The notes under the pieces: model-generated
What the model saw: only the letters and a program-made list of their open reading frames with translations
Databases searched by the model: none
Told to the model about the DNA's origin: nothing
Program-made: the position numbers and the translations under genes
Assembly: GCF_012927345.1 (NCBI RefSeq)
Contig: NZ_JABBGJ010000064.1
Span: forward strand, 1 to 41,905
Origin: Paraburkholderia polaris
GTDB taxonomy: Bacteria; Pseudomonadota; Gammaproteobacteria; Burkholderiales; Burkholderiaceae
Length of the DNA stretch: 41,905 nucleotides
Reading direction: 5' to 3'
Part shown: positions 33,779-41,574 of the stretch, one piece after another
Numbering within the stretch: position 1 is the stretch's first letter
How the letters are laid out: every line of letters starts with the position of its first letter

Positions 33779-33797
33779 CTATAACCAAGGGTTATAG
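33779..33797. promoter_or_regulatory. Palindromic LysR operator
   Basis: CTATAACC-AAG-GGTTATAG is a perfect 8-bp inverted repeat, containing the LTTR core T-N11-A (T33782, A33794). It lies between the divergent amidohydrolase and LysR genes, 24 bases before the LysR ATG. It shares TATAACCAA with the operator copy at 18150. Confidence 0.75.
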
Positions 33798-33820
33798 AAT
33801 TGTGTGGGAGACTTGCGGAC

Positions 33821-34711
33821 ATGAAACTCCATCAACTCCGTGCACTGGTAGCGGTCGCAGATCAGGGCAGCATCATCGGAGCATCGCGGGCGCTATTTGT
33901 CAGTCAACCGGCTATTACCAAAGCCATTCGCGAACTCGAGTCTGATATCGGCATTACGCTTCTTGCCCGCAGCGTGAGCGGCGTGACGCTGACGTCCACT
34001 GGAGCTTCTCTGTTACGACGTGCACGCCTGATCGTTGGCGAGTTCGCACGGGCCGAGGAGCAGATGGCGATGGAGCGCGGTGCGCTTGAAGGGACTGTCA
34101 CGGTTGGCGTGACGCCGATAAGCGCGCTAACCCTGCTGCCGGGTGCTTATGAGCGGTTTCGGCAGGACATGCCACACATCAGGGTGCGTTTCCTGGAACA
34201 ACCACCTTCGACGTTGCTCGACAGCCTGCGCCAAGGTACGCTCGACTTTGCGCTAGCCACGTCTTCAGAAGTCGTCTCTGATCCGTCTATCCAATGCGTC
34301 GAAATAGCGACGTTCCCGATGGCATTTGCAGTGCGGCAAAACGGTCTGCTGGCGGATGCAACATCATTGAAAGATCTGTGCGACGCCGAGTGGCTATATT
34401 CGGACACTACCAGTGCGTATCCAGCGTACCTCGCTGAATTGTTCGGACAGCACGGCTTGCCAGCGCCGCGCCGCATGACCCTCTGTACATCTCAAGCGCT
34501 TCTTTACAGCCTCGCGGCCACGGTTGATGCGGTCGTTGCGTGGTCGTCTCACGCGCTTGGCTCTGTCAATGTGCGCGGACAGTTCTGCAAGCTCGAATTC
34601 ATACAAACATCGCGCGACTCGAAACTGCGACTTATGCAACGCGAAAGCGCGATCCTCACGCGCCCGTCTGAGTATTTCATTCGTTGCATCACGGACGCAG
34701 CGAATGCGTGA
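33821..34711 (+). CDS. LysR-type transcriptional regulator (amidohydrolase unit)
   Basis: This is a 296-residue LTTR. It starts at ATG 33821 after GGGAG; a TTG seven codons earlier is less likely. The DNA-binding part is LHQLRALVAVADQGSIIGASRALFVSQPAITKAIRELE, and the effector domain starts LEGTVTVGVTPISALTLLPGAYERF. It is close in form to TsaR/CbnR-like regulators of catabolism. Divergent to the amidohydrolase-porin-MFS unit, it most likely activates that unit and represses itself through the palindrome at 33779. The ligand is unknown. Confidence 0.93.
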   Translation: MKLHQLRALVAVADQGSIIGASRALFVSQPAITKAIRELESDIGITLLARSVSGVTLTSTGASLLRRARLIVGEFARAEEQMAMERGALEGTVTVGVTPISALTLLPGAYERFRQDMPHIRVRFLEQPPSTLLDSLRQGTLDFALATSSEVVSDPSIQCVEIATFPMAFAVRQNGLLADATSLKDLCDAEWLYSDTTSAYPAYLAELFGQHGLPAPRRMTLCTSQALLYSLAATVDAVVAWSSHALGSVNVRGQFCKLEFIQTSRDSKLRLMQRESAILTRPSEYFIRCITDAANA

Positions 34712-34965
34712 GGCCCCGCGGCGACGTTCGCGAGGCGTGACGCAAAGTTGGCCATCGTGACTCAGCCTGTAGCCATTCCGGTTCAAGCCGAATGGCACAA
34801 ACCAACCTGCGCATAGTTCGAAATTGAAACGTCCGTTAGCACATGACCTCGGCCATCCGCTAATGGACACGGAATGATGATCATATAGCCGGCCTCCTCG
34901 CCGCGGTTATGCGACGAGGGTTAAAGTCAGTTTGCGAGACGCACTTTGACCCTGCGGAGACCGAC
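34712..34965. other. Leader of the IS110 fragment; possible guide (bridge) RNA region
   Basis: No gene. Just before the IS110 transposase start, CCTCCTCGC and GCGACGAGG (about 34889-34917) can pair with one mismatch. IS110-group elements encode a structured bridge RNA in the non-coding end next to the transposase gene, so the last 100-150 bases here may be its remnant. Confidence 0.35.
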
Positions 34966-35330
34966 ATGAACTATTGTGGCATAGACCTTCATTCGAACAA
35001 CTGCGTCGTGATCGTCAGCGACGATAGCGACCGCATCGTGTACCAGAAGCGCCTGCCAAACGAGCTTGCGCAGCTTGCGGCGGCGCTTGAGCCGTACCAG
35101 CACGAACTGACGGGTGTGGTCGTAGAGAGCACGTACAACTGGTACTGGCTGGTGGACGGACTGATGGATTCAGGTTACCGGGTCCACCTGGCCCACCCCG
35201 CCGCCATCAGGAAATACGACGGACTCAAGCACAGCGGAGATTTCGCCGACGCGGCGTATCTGGCGCAGTTGCTGAGGCTCGGGTTGCTGCCCGAGGGCTA
35301 TGTCTATCCGCGCGAGAACCGTGCGCCAAC
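34966..35330 (+). pseudogene. IS110-family transposase, N-terminal fragment
   Basis: From ATG 34966 the frame gives MNYCGIDLHSNNCVVIVSDD, VVVESTYNWYWLVDGLMDSG, LAHPAAIRKYDGLKHSGDFADAAYLAQLL and EGYVYPREN. This is the RuvC-like DEDD domain of IS110 transposases with Asp, Glu and the paired Asp residues in place. It is cut after about 120 of roughly 340 residues, where unrelated tniQ sequence begins. The C-terminal Ser-containing domain is missing, so it is inactive. Confidence 0.88.
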
Positions 35331-35574
35331 GTGCTGCCCGGCGATGTGCTCATGCATCTGATCAGTCCGTGCGTTAATCCGTCCATCGGCGTAGCACCTT
35401 TCCGCAACGGTATCGAACTTGCACGCCTGTGCCGCGTACTCCGACTCCCTGAAGGCACGTTGCGGACATCTTTGCTTGATGCAGCAGTTCCCGCGCGGCC
35501 TTCCCCGGCTTTCCGATATTGCAGACTGTGCGCTGCGCATGGCTACCACAGCGTGCTATATCAACTTGAGGATG
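35331..35574 (+). pseudogene. tniQ fragment from a second, diverged Tn7-like element
   Basis: The frame reads GDVLMHLISPCVNPSIGVAP, LCRVLRLPEGTLRTSLLDAAVP and PAFRYCRLCAAHGYHSVLYQLEDD. It aligns without gaps to residues about 60-142 of the TniQ at 39359. Roughly a third of residues differ, so this is not a recent duplication but a scrap of a related element. It is cut on the left by IS110 DNA and on the right by a 30-bp repeat (35569-35598). Confidence 0.85.
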
Positions 35575-35598
35575 ACGTAGGCCAAATTAAATGTGTCA
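35569..35598 (+). repeat. 30-bp repeat, left copy (inverted partner at 41575-41604)
   Basis: AGGATGACGTAGGCC followed by AAATTAAATGTGTCA. The minus strand of 41575-41604 matches 27 of 30 bases. The repeat follows a tniQ scrap here and a porin stop codon there, so it is a mobile-element border rather than gene sequence. Confidence 0.65.
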
Positions 35599-35752
35599 CC
35601 GACGGAGCCTCGAAATATCGGGCCGATGCGCCGTTGAAGTGACATTTTTGCTTACAGTCCGAACGAAATAAAAGCGTCAATTCGCATAAGTCCGTATTAA
35701 ATTCGTCACCTCGCCTCCTACACTTCGAATCCCGTCCGTAAGGCCCTGACTT

Positions 35753-36388
35753 ATGGAAAATTCTCTGTATATTCCGGAGCCAGTCGCGCTCGCCCGTCCA
35801 CGCGGCGGTCACCGGCTCGAAGCATTCAGCCCGAAGCTTGCGCGCCGCGTCATGTTTTACCGGCGTCCGCTGCTCGACCAATGGCTGCTCCTTGAGACGA
35901 ATCCCAAAGTGATTGCGTTTTGCGAACGCCCAGGCTATGTGATGATCAACGGGTCCCGTCGTCTCGCTGACTTCTGGGTCCATTACGTCGATCTGCGAGA
36001 ATTAGTTATCCTCATAGAATCTGAAATTGATGGATCGGTTACAGCATTCCCCTGCGACGATGAGGAAAACGAGTTACTGATCCGGTTTGTCGCGCCGGCT
36101 GAACTAGCCGCTGCGCGTGTATGGCTCGACAACTGGCAGCGGATGCTCCCCTACCTTGTCACCAACCGCGGTCTCATTCCGTCAACGCTGTCCGGAACGA
36201 TCGCCCGTTTCCTGAAGCAATCTCAACGATTGCTCGATATCGAGCGGGAATTCTCGTCCACCGATCCTGTTCTGGTTCGCGCTGCCTTGTTTGGTCTGCT
36301 TCATGACGGCCGGGTCAGCTCACACGAGCTTCAAACGCAACCCCTGTCCCTGCTCACCCCATTCGTGGCTACGGAGGCAACCTTATGA
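35753..36388 (+). CDS. tnsA: TnsA-like endonuclease (divergent active site)
   Basis: This 211-residue protein resembles TnsA N-terminal nuclease domains: VMFYRRPLLDQWLLLETNPKVIAFCERPG, then RRLADFWVHYVDLRELVILIESE. TnsA cleaves the 5' strand at transposon ends, letting the element move cut-and-paste. The fold pattern Glu48, Asp73 and the strand VILIE are present, but where active enzymes have the Q/E-x-K motif this protein has Glu89-Ser-Glu91, with no Lys. It may be a poor or dead nuclease or use a displaced Lys. The ribosome site is weak. The stop overlaps the tnsB start (ATGA). Confidence 0.78.
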   Translation: MENSLYIPEPVALARPRGGHRLEAFSPKLARRVMFYRRPLLDQWLLLETNPKVIAFCERPGYVMINGSRRLADFWVHYVDLRELVILIESEIDGSVTAFPCDDEENELLIRFVAPAELAAARVWLDNWQRMLPYLVTNRGLIPSTLSGTIARFLKQSQRLLDIEREFSSTDPVLVRAALFGLLHDGRVSSHELQTQPLSLLTPFVATEATL

Positions 36389-38388
36389 ATCGCCGCAAAC
36401 CAGATCTGCAGGCGATCGACGTTAGCGCCTGGCCCACTGTCGCCTATACCGAGTTTGACCAGGCGACGAGGAACATGTTCGAGAAGCGCCAACAGGCCAT
36501 ATTGCGCTACGTCGCCGGGGAATCGATCAGGGAAATTGAGAAGTCCGCCGGTATCAATCGCCGTCAACTGTACCGCTGGCTCGAACGCGCGCAGGAACAG
36601 CATCCTGACGGGCGTCCTTTCGGCTTTCGGGGACTTATCCGCTACATACGCATCGCAGAGTATGAGCGAGTGCGCGACGTACAGGTACACGGCGAACGCG
36701 GCAGTCGAGGCGCCGCTGGCGCTCTGGCGCAACTCTTTGAACGCTATCCGGCGCTTGCAGGGTGGCTGCTTCTTCAGGTCAAACGTCGCAGGGTACTGCT
36801 TGAGCAGATACATACCGACGGTCACTTACGAACTCGCCTGCGCGGTCTGCAATCTCTACACGATGACTTCCTGCACCAATGTCGGTCGGTAGGGTTGACG
36901 GCAGGTGACTATCCGTTCAACACAGCCGACCGTGCACTCCGTTCGCTGTCACGACGCTTAAAGGTGGAGATGTTGCGCACGTTCGGGACGGCGGCCCGCT
37001 CAGCCGGAGCGTCGCACCTCAAGGGCTTGCCTCGCCTCGACGCAGCAGGTACGCCCGCGGCGACGCGTCCGTATCAGGTCGTCGAATTCGACGGCCACCG
37101 GCTCGACATCCGGCTCAAGGTTGTCGTACGCGATCCACTCGGCTTTGCACACGAGTTCGAGATGGAGAGGGTTTGGCTCCTTGCAATCATAGACGTGTGT
37201 ACGCGCGCCGTGCTCGGTTTCCACATCGCGTTAGCCAGAGAATACAGCCGCTACGACGTCATCAAGACAATCGAGAATGCACTCGAACCTCATCACGCGC
37301 GGGCGTTCACGATAGCTGGCCTCGCCCGTGGAACGCAGGACGGCTTTCCGTCGGAGCGCCTACCCGAACTGGCGTATGCAACCTGGGAATGGATGAAGCT
37401 CGACAACGCGAAGGCAAATCTCGCGAATGAGACCTTGACGGCGCTATGCGAGTTCGTTGGCTGCGTGGCTGACGCCGGACCGAAATACAGTCCCGACGAA
37501 CGGCCTTATATCGAGCGGTTCTTCGGCACGATCGCCAGTCGCCTCTCATCTCGGTTACCCGGCTACACCGGTTCTCATCCACGAGACCTGCGTCGGGCAC
37601 TCGCTGATCCTAAAGGCGACCTGCGCCTCTACGTCTCCCTTGACGAATTGGGTGAACTGGTTGAGTACGCCATCTCAAGTTACAACGGTACGCCCCACAC
37701 CGGCCTCAACAACGCGACGCCGCTGGAAGCCATGGAGTACTTCGTGCGTGGCAGGCAAACGCTGCTGGCGTGGCTCGCTGAACAGCGTCGCCGAACGCTC
37801 TGTCTGATGCAATCGGCAAGGCAGTGCCGCGTTCGGGCCTATATCGGGCAGGGTGTGCGTCCGCACATCAACCTTTACCGCGTCCGTTACACAAACCGTG
37901 TGCTTGCTGCCAGTACGCATCTGATCGGCCAGCGTCTGCTGATCTACATGAACGCGGACGATCTTCGCTCCGTACGGGCCTTTCTCGCGGATGGCACGGA
38001 GTTGGGCGTACTTGACGCTCAGGGCGCGTGGCAGTTGGTGCCGCACAACCTCAAGCTACGTCAGGAGATCTGCAAACAGTCAGGCAAGCGCCAGCGATTC
38101 TCTGACGCCGGCATGAATCCGATCGAAGCCTACGTTCAGGAGAAGTTCACACAGGCGAAGAAGACGCGCAAGGCGGCGACCGATCTTGCCCGTACGAAGC
38201 AGTCGCTGGCGTCGGCATCGACCGTACGCACGCCGCTCGGGCCGAGCCGTCCCGCCGAGAGCGAAACTGCAGTTACAGCGCGCACGCAATCATCGACGCA
38301 ATCGCAAACCGACGGGCTCGCCTCACTTCCGCCACCCACGCCGGTGCGTCCACGAAAGCTCTCGATTGGTACCGGCCAAGTCTTTTAA
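36385..38388 (+). CDS. tnsB: TnsB-like DDE transposase
   Basis: This is a 667-residue transposase of the rve/Mu-transposase C-terminal type. The N-terminal helix-turn-helix region (GESIREIEKSAGINRRQLYRWLERAQ) would bind the end repeats. The core triad appears as Asp236 (QVVEFDGHRLDIRLK), Asp340 (WMKLDNAKANLANE) and Glu377 (SPDERPYIERFFGTI), spaced like other TnsB enzymes. The C-terminal barrel is near residues 480-550 (HINLYRVRYTNRVLAA), followed by a long charged tail (residues 590-667) of the kind that contacts TnsC. It cuts and joins the 3' ends during transposition. Frame intact. Coupled to tnsA. Confidence 0.9.
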   Translation: MNRRKPDLQAIDVSAWPTVAYTEFDQATRNMFEKRQQAILRYVAGESIREIEKSAGINRRQLYRWLERAQEQHPDGRPFGFRGLIRYIRIAEYERVRDVQVHGERGSRGAAGALAQLFERYPALAGWLLLQVKRRRVLLEQIHTDGHLRTRLRGLQSLHDDFLHQCRSVGLTAGDYPFNTADRALRSLSRRLKVEMLRTFGTAARSAGASHLKGLPRLDAAGTPAATRPYQVVEFDGHRLDIRLKVVVRDPLGFAHEFEMERVWLLAIIDVCTRAVLGFHIALAREYSRYDVIKTIENALEPHHARAFTIAGLARGTQDGFPSERLPELAYATWEWMKLDNAKANLANETLTALCEFVGCVADAGPKYSPDERPYIERFFGTIASRLSSRLPGYTGSHPRDLRRALADPKGDLRLYVSLDELGELVEYAISSYNGTPHTGLNNATPLEAMEYFVRGRQTLLAWLAEQRRRTLCLMQSARQCRVRAYIGQGVRPHINLYRVRYTNRVLAASTHLIGQRLLIYMNADDLRSVRAFLADGTELGVLDAQGAWQLVPHNLKLRQEICKQSGKRQRFSDAGMNPIEAYVQEKFTQAKKTRKAATDLARTKQSLASASTVRTPLGPSRPAESETAVTARTQSSTQSQTDGLASLPPPTPVRPRKLSIGTGQVF

Positions 38389-38412
38389 CTTCTTCATTTT
38401 AGGGAGTGTGTC

Positions 38413-39390
38413 ATGTCGCTTAAGATACCGCGTCCGGTCGATCCATCGCTGCATCCACTCGTCACTGGCAATTACCGTCTCGCTACACCCGCGATCGAAG
38501 GCTTCTACGAACTCGTCACGCGCTGTCTTCGCTATCGGATCATGGGTGCGCTCATCTATGGCCCGTCGCGGGTTGGCAAGACCCGCGCCATCGAATACGT
38601 GCGGCTTCTACTCGCACGCGAATACCCGAAGATCACCACGTACCATGCGCAGTGCGAGCACAAGCCGCGGCACGCCGAGGGCCCGTTCTTCGCAACGCTG
38701 CTTGAGGCGGTCGGCGACACTTGTCCGAATGCCGGCACAACGTCGACCAAACGAACGCGACTCTCGTTGCGCATTCGCGAGGCTGCCGCCAGGGCCGGAA
38801 GTGGCACCGTGATCCTGTTCTGCGACGAGGCGCAGAGACTGAATGACCACGAGTACGAATGGCTGCGGGACGTGCACGACGCGCTCGATCGTCAGCAAAT
38901 CAAACTTTTCACGTTTCTCGTTGGACAGGAGGAACTGCTTGCACAGAAGACGGCACTCCAGGTTGCGCACAAGACGCAGATTGTCGCGCGTCTCATGGTC
39001 GAAGAACTTGCCTTCTCCGGCATCCGCAACGCCGAGGATGTCGCAACGTGCCTTAATGGTTACGACCAGACCGCCTATCCCGAGCGGACCCCTTGGAGCT
39101 TCACGCGCTTCTATGTGCCTCAGTCCTTCGACGCCGGCTATCGACTGACCAGCGACGCCACCGTTCTGTGGCAGGCGTTCGAGGCCGCACACCACAAGGC
39201 GAGCTTGCCAGGGATCCTGGACTTGCCCATGGAATCATTCGCACGCGCTGTCGAGATCGTGCTCAAGGACAGCGAGCTCAAGGACGCACCAGGCTACTGC
39301 CCCGACGCGGCTTTGTGGACTCACTCGGTACGTCACTGCGGTTACGTTCAGTCTCGACATGCCACCGGACGCGTGCTTGCGACGGCGTAA
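38413..39390 (+). CDS. tnsC: TnsC/TniB-like AAA+ ATPase
   Basis: This 325-residue AAA+ regulator has Walker A LIYGPSRVGKTRAIEY near residues 48-62, Walker B SGTVILFCDEAQRLNDHEYEW near 132-146 and a sensor strand KLFTFLVGQEELLAQ. TnsC forms ATP-dependent filaments on target DNA and bridges TniQ/TnsD to the TnsAB transposase. AGGGAG sits seven bases before ATG 38413. The 3' end overlaps the tniQ start by about 30 bases. All motifs look intact. Confidence 0.9.
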   Translation: MSLKIPRPVDPSLHPLVTGNYRLATPAIEGFYELVTRCLRYRIMGALIYGPSRVGKTRAIEYVRLLLAREYPKITTYHAQCEHKPRHAEGPFFATLLEAVGDTCPNAGTTSTKRTRLSLRIREAAARAGSGTVILFCDEAQRLNDHEYEWLRDVHDALDRQQIKLFTFLVGQEELLAQKTALQVAHKTQIVARLMVEELAFSGIRNAEDVATCLNGYDQTAYPERTPWSFTRFYVPQSFDAGYRLTSDATVLWQAFEAAHHKASLPGILDLPMESFARAVEIVLKDSELKDAPGYCPDAALWTHSVRHCGYVQSRHATGRVLATA

Positions 39391-40081
39391 CCCGGCGGCG
39401 CTTAAGCCGCCTCGTTTCCCGATTCTGGCGTTTGACGAGCGCGAACTCCGTCTGGCGCTCGGGAGCGTCTTCAATCTCAAATGGCTAGTACCGGGAGAAT
39501 CACTGGTCTCGATTCTGTGGAAGTTCGGCTGCGCAAACGCACTCGCTGCCGATTTCCTTGTTCAACTGATAGACCCCGATATTGACCCGTCTGTAGGCGT
39601 GGCTCCTGTGCGCGAGGTCGTCAACCTCATGCGCCTTCGTCGTCTGTTGCGCCTGCCCGAGAACGTGCTGCACGCATCGCTGCTCGACGCGGCGGTCCCT
39701 GGTCGCTACCACCCCGCTTTCCGGTATTGCCGACAGTGCGCGGCACATGGCTACCACAGTGTGCTGTATCAACTCAACGATGAAGACCGTTGTCCTGCGC
39801 ATCGGCAATCGCTCGAAACGCGATGCCTGCACTGTGGGGAAGAGACGCCCTACATCGTCAACACCAGCCTCGTCGAAGCACCGTTCCGATGCGTCTCGTG
39901 CCACTCGCACTTCAGCTACGGGCGCCTTTCGCTACTTTCGACAACCCCGGCAATGCGCAGGCGGGACCGCGCTGCCATCAGTCATCGATTGCGTGTTCGC
40001 TCGGACGACAATATGGACGTCCCTCGTCCTGAGCAACGTCCACGGTCGCCGGCTGACGACTTACGCGCCATGAGGCGGTGA
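39359..40081 (+). CDS. tniQ: TniQ/TnsD-family target-selection protein, short
   Basis: This 240-residue frame has a TniQ N-terminal domain (LVPGESLVSILWKFGCANAL, LRRLLRLPENVLHASLLDA). It continues into the zinc-finger part: AFRYCRQCAAHGYHSVLYQL, DRCPAHRQSLETRCLHCGEETPY and FRCVSCHSHF, with two or three CxxC/CxxH sets. TniQ recognises the target, alone (TnsD) or via CRISPR effectors, and recruits TnsC. After residue 190 the sequence turns basic and unstructured (AMRRRDRAAISHRLRVRSDD) and stops inside the right-end repeat at 40077, so the C-terminus may be truncated or frameshifted. TnsD proteins that bind a specific att site are usually much longer. Confidence 0.8.
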   Translation: MPPDACLRRRNPAALKPPRFPILAFDERELRLALGSVFNLKWLVPGESLVSILWKFGCANALAADFLVQLIDPDIDPSVGVAPVREVVNLMRLRRLLRLPENVLHASLLDAAVPGRYHPAFRYCRQCAAHGYHSVLYQLNDEDRCPAHRQSLETRCLHCGEETPYIVNTSLVEAPFRCVSCHSHFSYGRLSLLSTTPAMRRRDRAAISHRLRVRSDDNMDVPRPEQRPRSPADDLRAMRR

Positions 40082-40200
40082 CACTTTTAATTCGCGTCCG
40101 ACAACCTGTTGAATTCTCGTGATTTTTCTCGCCGCCGGCGCTGCATTTAGGCGAATTGACAGATTTACTAGCGAACTTGTGACAGATTTATTTCGGTCTA

Positions 40201-40452
40201 CGCATAACGGCCAACCAGCCGTTTGGCGAATGGGACAAGGTTTTCCCCGACCGGGCCATGACGGTGGCCGCTGTCGACCGGCTGGTCCATCACTCGACCA
40301 TCTTTGAGCTGAACGTCGAAAGCTACCGTCGCCGTACTGCCCTGCAGCGCAAGCAGCAGGGACCTGGACGCCCGGCCAGTCGAGCGACACCAAAGAACGT
40401 TGGCGTGCCACCGACACAGGAGGATCAGCACGGCATCGACCTCACCGAATGA
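40201..40452 (+). pseudogene. istB: IS21-family helper IstB, C-terminal fragment
   Basis: The frame reads RITANQPFGEWDKVFPDRAM, TVAAVDRLVHHSTIFELNVE, SYRRRTALQRKQQGPGRP and ends at 40452. This is the C-terminus of IS21 AAA+ helper proteins. The N-terminal two thirds, including Walker motifs, are missing. It begins exactly where the Tn7-like right-end repeats stop, so the Tn7-like element or a deletion cut the IS21 copy here. Confidence 0.85.
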
Positions 40453-40468
40453 CCCGCTGTTCTCATCC

Positions 40469-40777
40469 TGATTGACGCGCGGCTCGCAGGCAAAGCTAGC
40501 CGGCGTCAATCAACCCCGGATTCACCTTCCACGCCACCACATTCTTATCTGATTGTCGTGCAGCCAGAATACCTGCGGCGTCACCATTACACAGCAATCC
40601 TCATCGACTGATCGCTTCAGCTTGATTGTCGCGCGACACCCACTCGCCCGCGTCAATCAACGCCGCACGTCAATCAATAAACGCTTGCCAGCGTCAATCA
40701 ACATCGGCATCATCATTTCTGCCGCGACATTCTCAACTTGATTGTCGCGCGTCTCTCATCCAGATTGTCGCGCCACA
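40469..40777. repeat. IS21 right-end multi-copy transposase sites
   Basis: Nine or so short related repeats lie after the istB stop. TTGATTGTCGCGCG occurs at 40622-40635 and 40738-40751, with variants at 40469, 40549 and 40762. The inverted form GCGTCAATCAAC occurs at 40503-40514, 40650 and 40691-40702, with a variant near 40667. The terminal copy reads TGTGGCGCGACAATC from the outside (end at 40777). IS21 members carry such multiple terminal sites. Beyond 40777 the group II intron ORF resumes. Confidence 0.7.
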
Positions 40778-41217
40778 AACGGGCGCTGTTTCCCATCCGA
40801 CTTGGGTATGTACTGCCGCCGGACAGGCAGTGCCCGGTACGCACCACTTTGTACTTGCGCGTGCAGACGCTGAAGGTCGTCCTCCAGCTTCGCTTCGAAG
40901 TACCGCCATGTCATGCCGTCCACGCCCGGAGCCGCATTGCGCTTGAGCGCATGGAACGATTCCCTGAGCCGGTCGATCGAGACATGGTGCAGCAGTGTGG
41001 TGAACCGCTCCTTCTTCCGCTGCCTTGCAGCTTGCCGTACACGTTCCAGTCCCTGTGGCACGCTTGCCCGGTTCTGCGCCCGGCACGTGTTGGACTGATC
41101 CGTGTTCCCCGTGGTCCCCGCCCTTCGCTCCACCTGCTCCGCAGCCGGTTCCCCGGCGTTGTTCGCAGGCTTCATCGCTAATATGGCGGAGTCTGACTTC
41201 TCCCGTCCGTTCATCAT
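40778..41217 (-). pseudogene. Group II intron-encoded reverse transcriptase/maturase, N-terminal fragment
   Basis: It begins MNGREKSDSAILAMKPANNA and has QAARQRKKERFTTLLHHVSI, FHALKRNAAPGVDGMTWRYF and GAYRALPVRRQYIPKSDGKQ. This is the RT-0/RT-1 part of LtrA-type intron proteins. Homology ends at KQRP, where the IS21 terminal sequence enters, so the catalytic YADD domain, maturase and endonuclease parts are absent. It lies in the correct orientation and distance behind the intron 5' end at 41574. Confidence 0.88.
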
Positions 41218-41574
41218 CGGCTACGGCTCCTCGCCTTCCCGATGCGGACCTGCCCATGCTGCAACAGGCCAGACCGGAGACCTCCCGGTTCCCGAACAAG
41301 GAGCGTGCGTGCGTGCCAGGGTCTTCGACCACGCCGAGCCGACGGAGTGCTCGCAATTATCGCGCTCCGTCGTGTTGCCTTCCGCAGTGTCAACGGCGTC
41401 GGCGCTCGGGACAATTAAACTATCGCGGCTCAATGGCTGCCCCGCACGTACCCCTGTCAACGCTTCGCCGCATGTCTCGCGACACACTGCGCATGACTCG
41501 GGGACAACGTGGTTTGCTAGACCTTCGTTGTAAGAGACTTGCACTCTTTACTTCTTGCCGGTCTCCCGGCGCAC
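41218..41574 (-). ncRNA. Group II intron RNA, 5' part (domains I-III region)
   Basis: Read on the minus strand the intron begins GTGCGCCGGGAGACCGG at 41574, matching the group II 5' consensus GUGYG. It continues AGAGTGCAAGTCTCTTAC and AACGAAGGTC, typical of domain I. The reading frame of the maturase follows about 360 bases later. The 3' part (domains V and VI) is lost through the IS21 junction at 40777, so it cannot splice in cis. Confidence 0.7.

Larger units (their letters stand above)
35585..40200 (+). mobile_element. Tn7-like element: tnsA-tnsB-tnsC-tniQ with TnsB-like end repeats
   Basis: Four plus-strand genes overlap or abut as in Tn7-type transposons. Both flanks carry repeats with a GTCA/TGAC core and A/T tract: left at 35585-35601, 35640-35651, 35664-35685 and 35695-35714; right at 40077-40096, 40151-40168 and 40171-40196. 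The left site at 35664 (CGAAATAAAAGCGTCAATTC) is inverted relative to right sites GCGAATTGACAGATTTAC and GTGACAGATTTATTTCGG. No cargo lies inside, and no Cas gene or CRISPR array is near. Exact ends and duplication not determined. Confidence 0.7.

Noticed and set aside
34772..34796. GCCATTC/GAATGGC hairpin after the second LysR gene as a terminator
   Set aside because: The stem is short and no T tract follows on either strand.
35700..35752. tRNA-like TTCGAATCCCG sequence before tnsA as a tRNA attachment site
   Set aside because: No acceptor, anticodon or complete T-arm pairing can be built around it.
40469..40777. CRISPR array
   Set aside because: The repeats are 12-14 bases, occur in both orientations and have irregular spacing; they fit IS21 terminal sites. 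No Cas gene or other array was found in the window.
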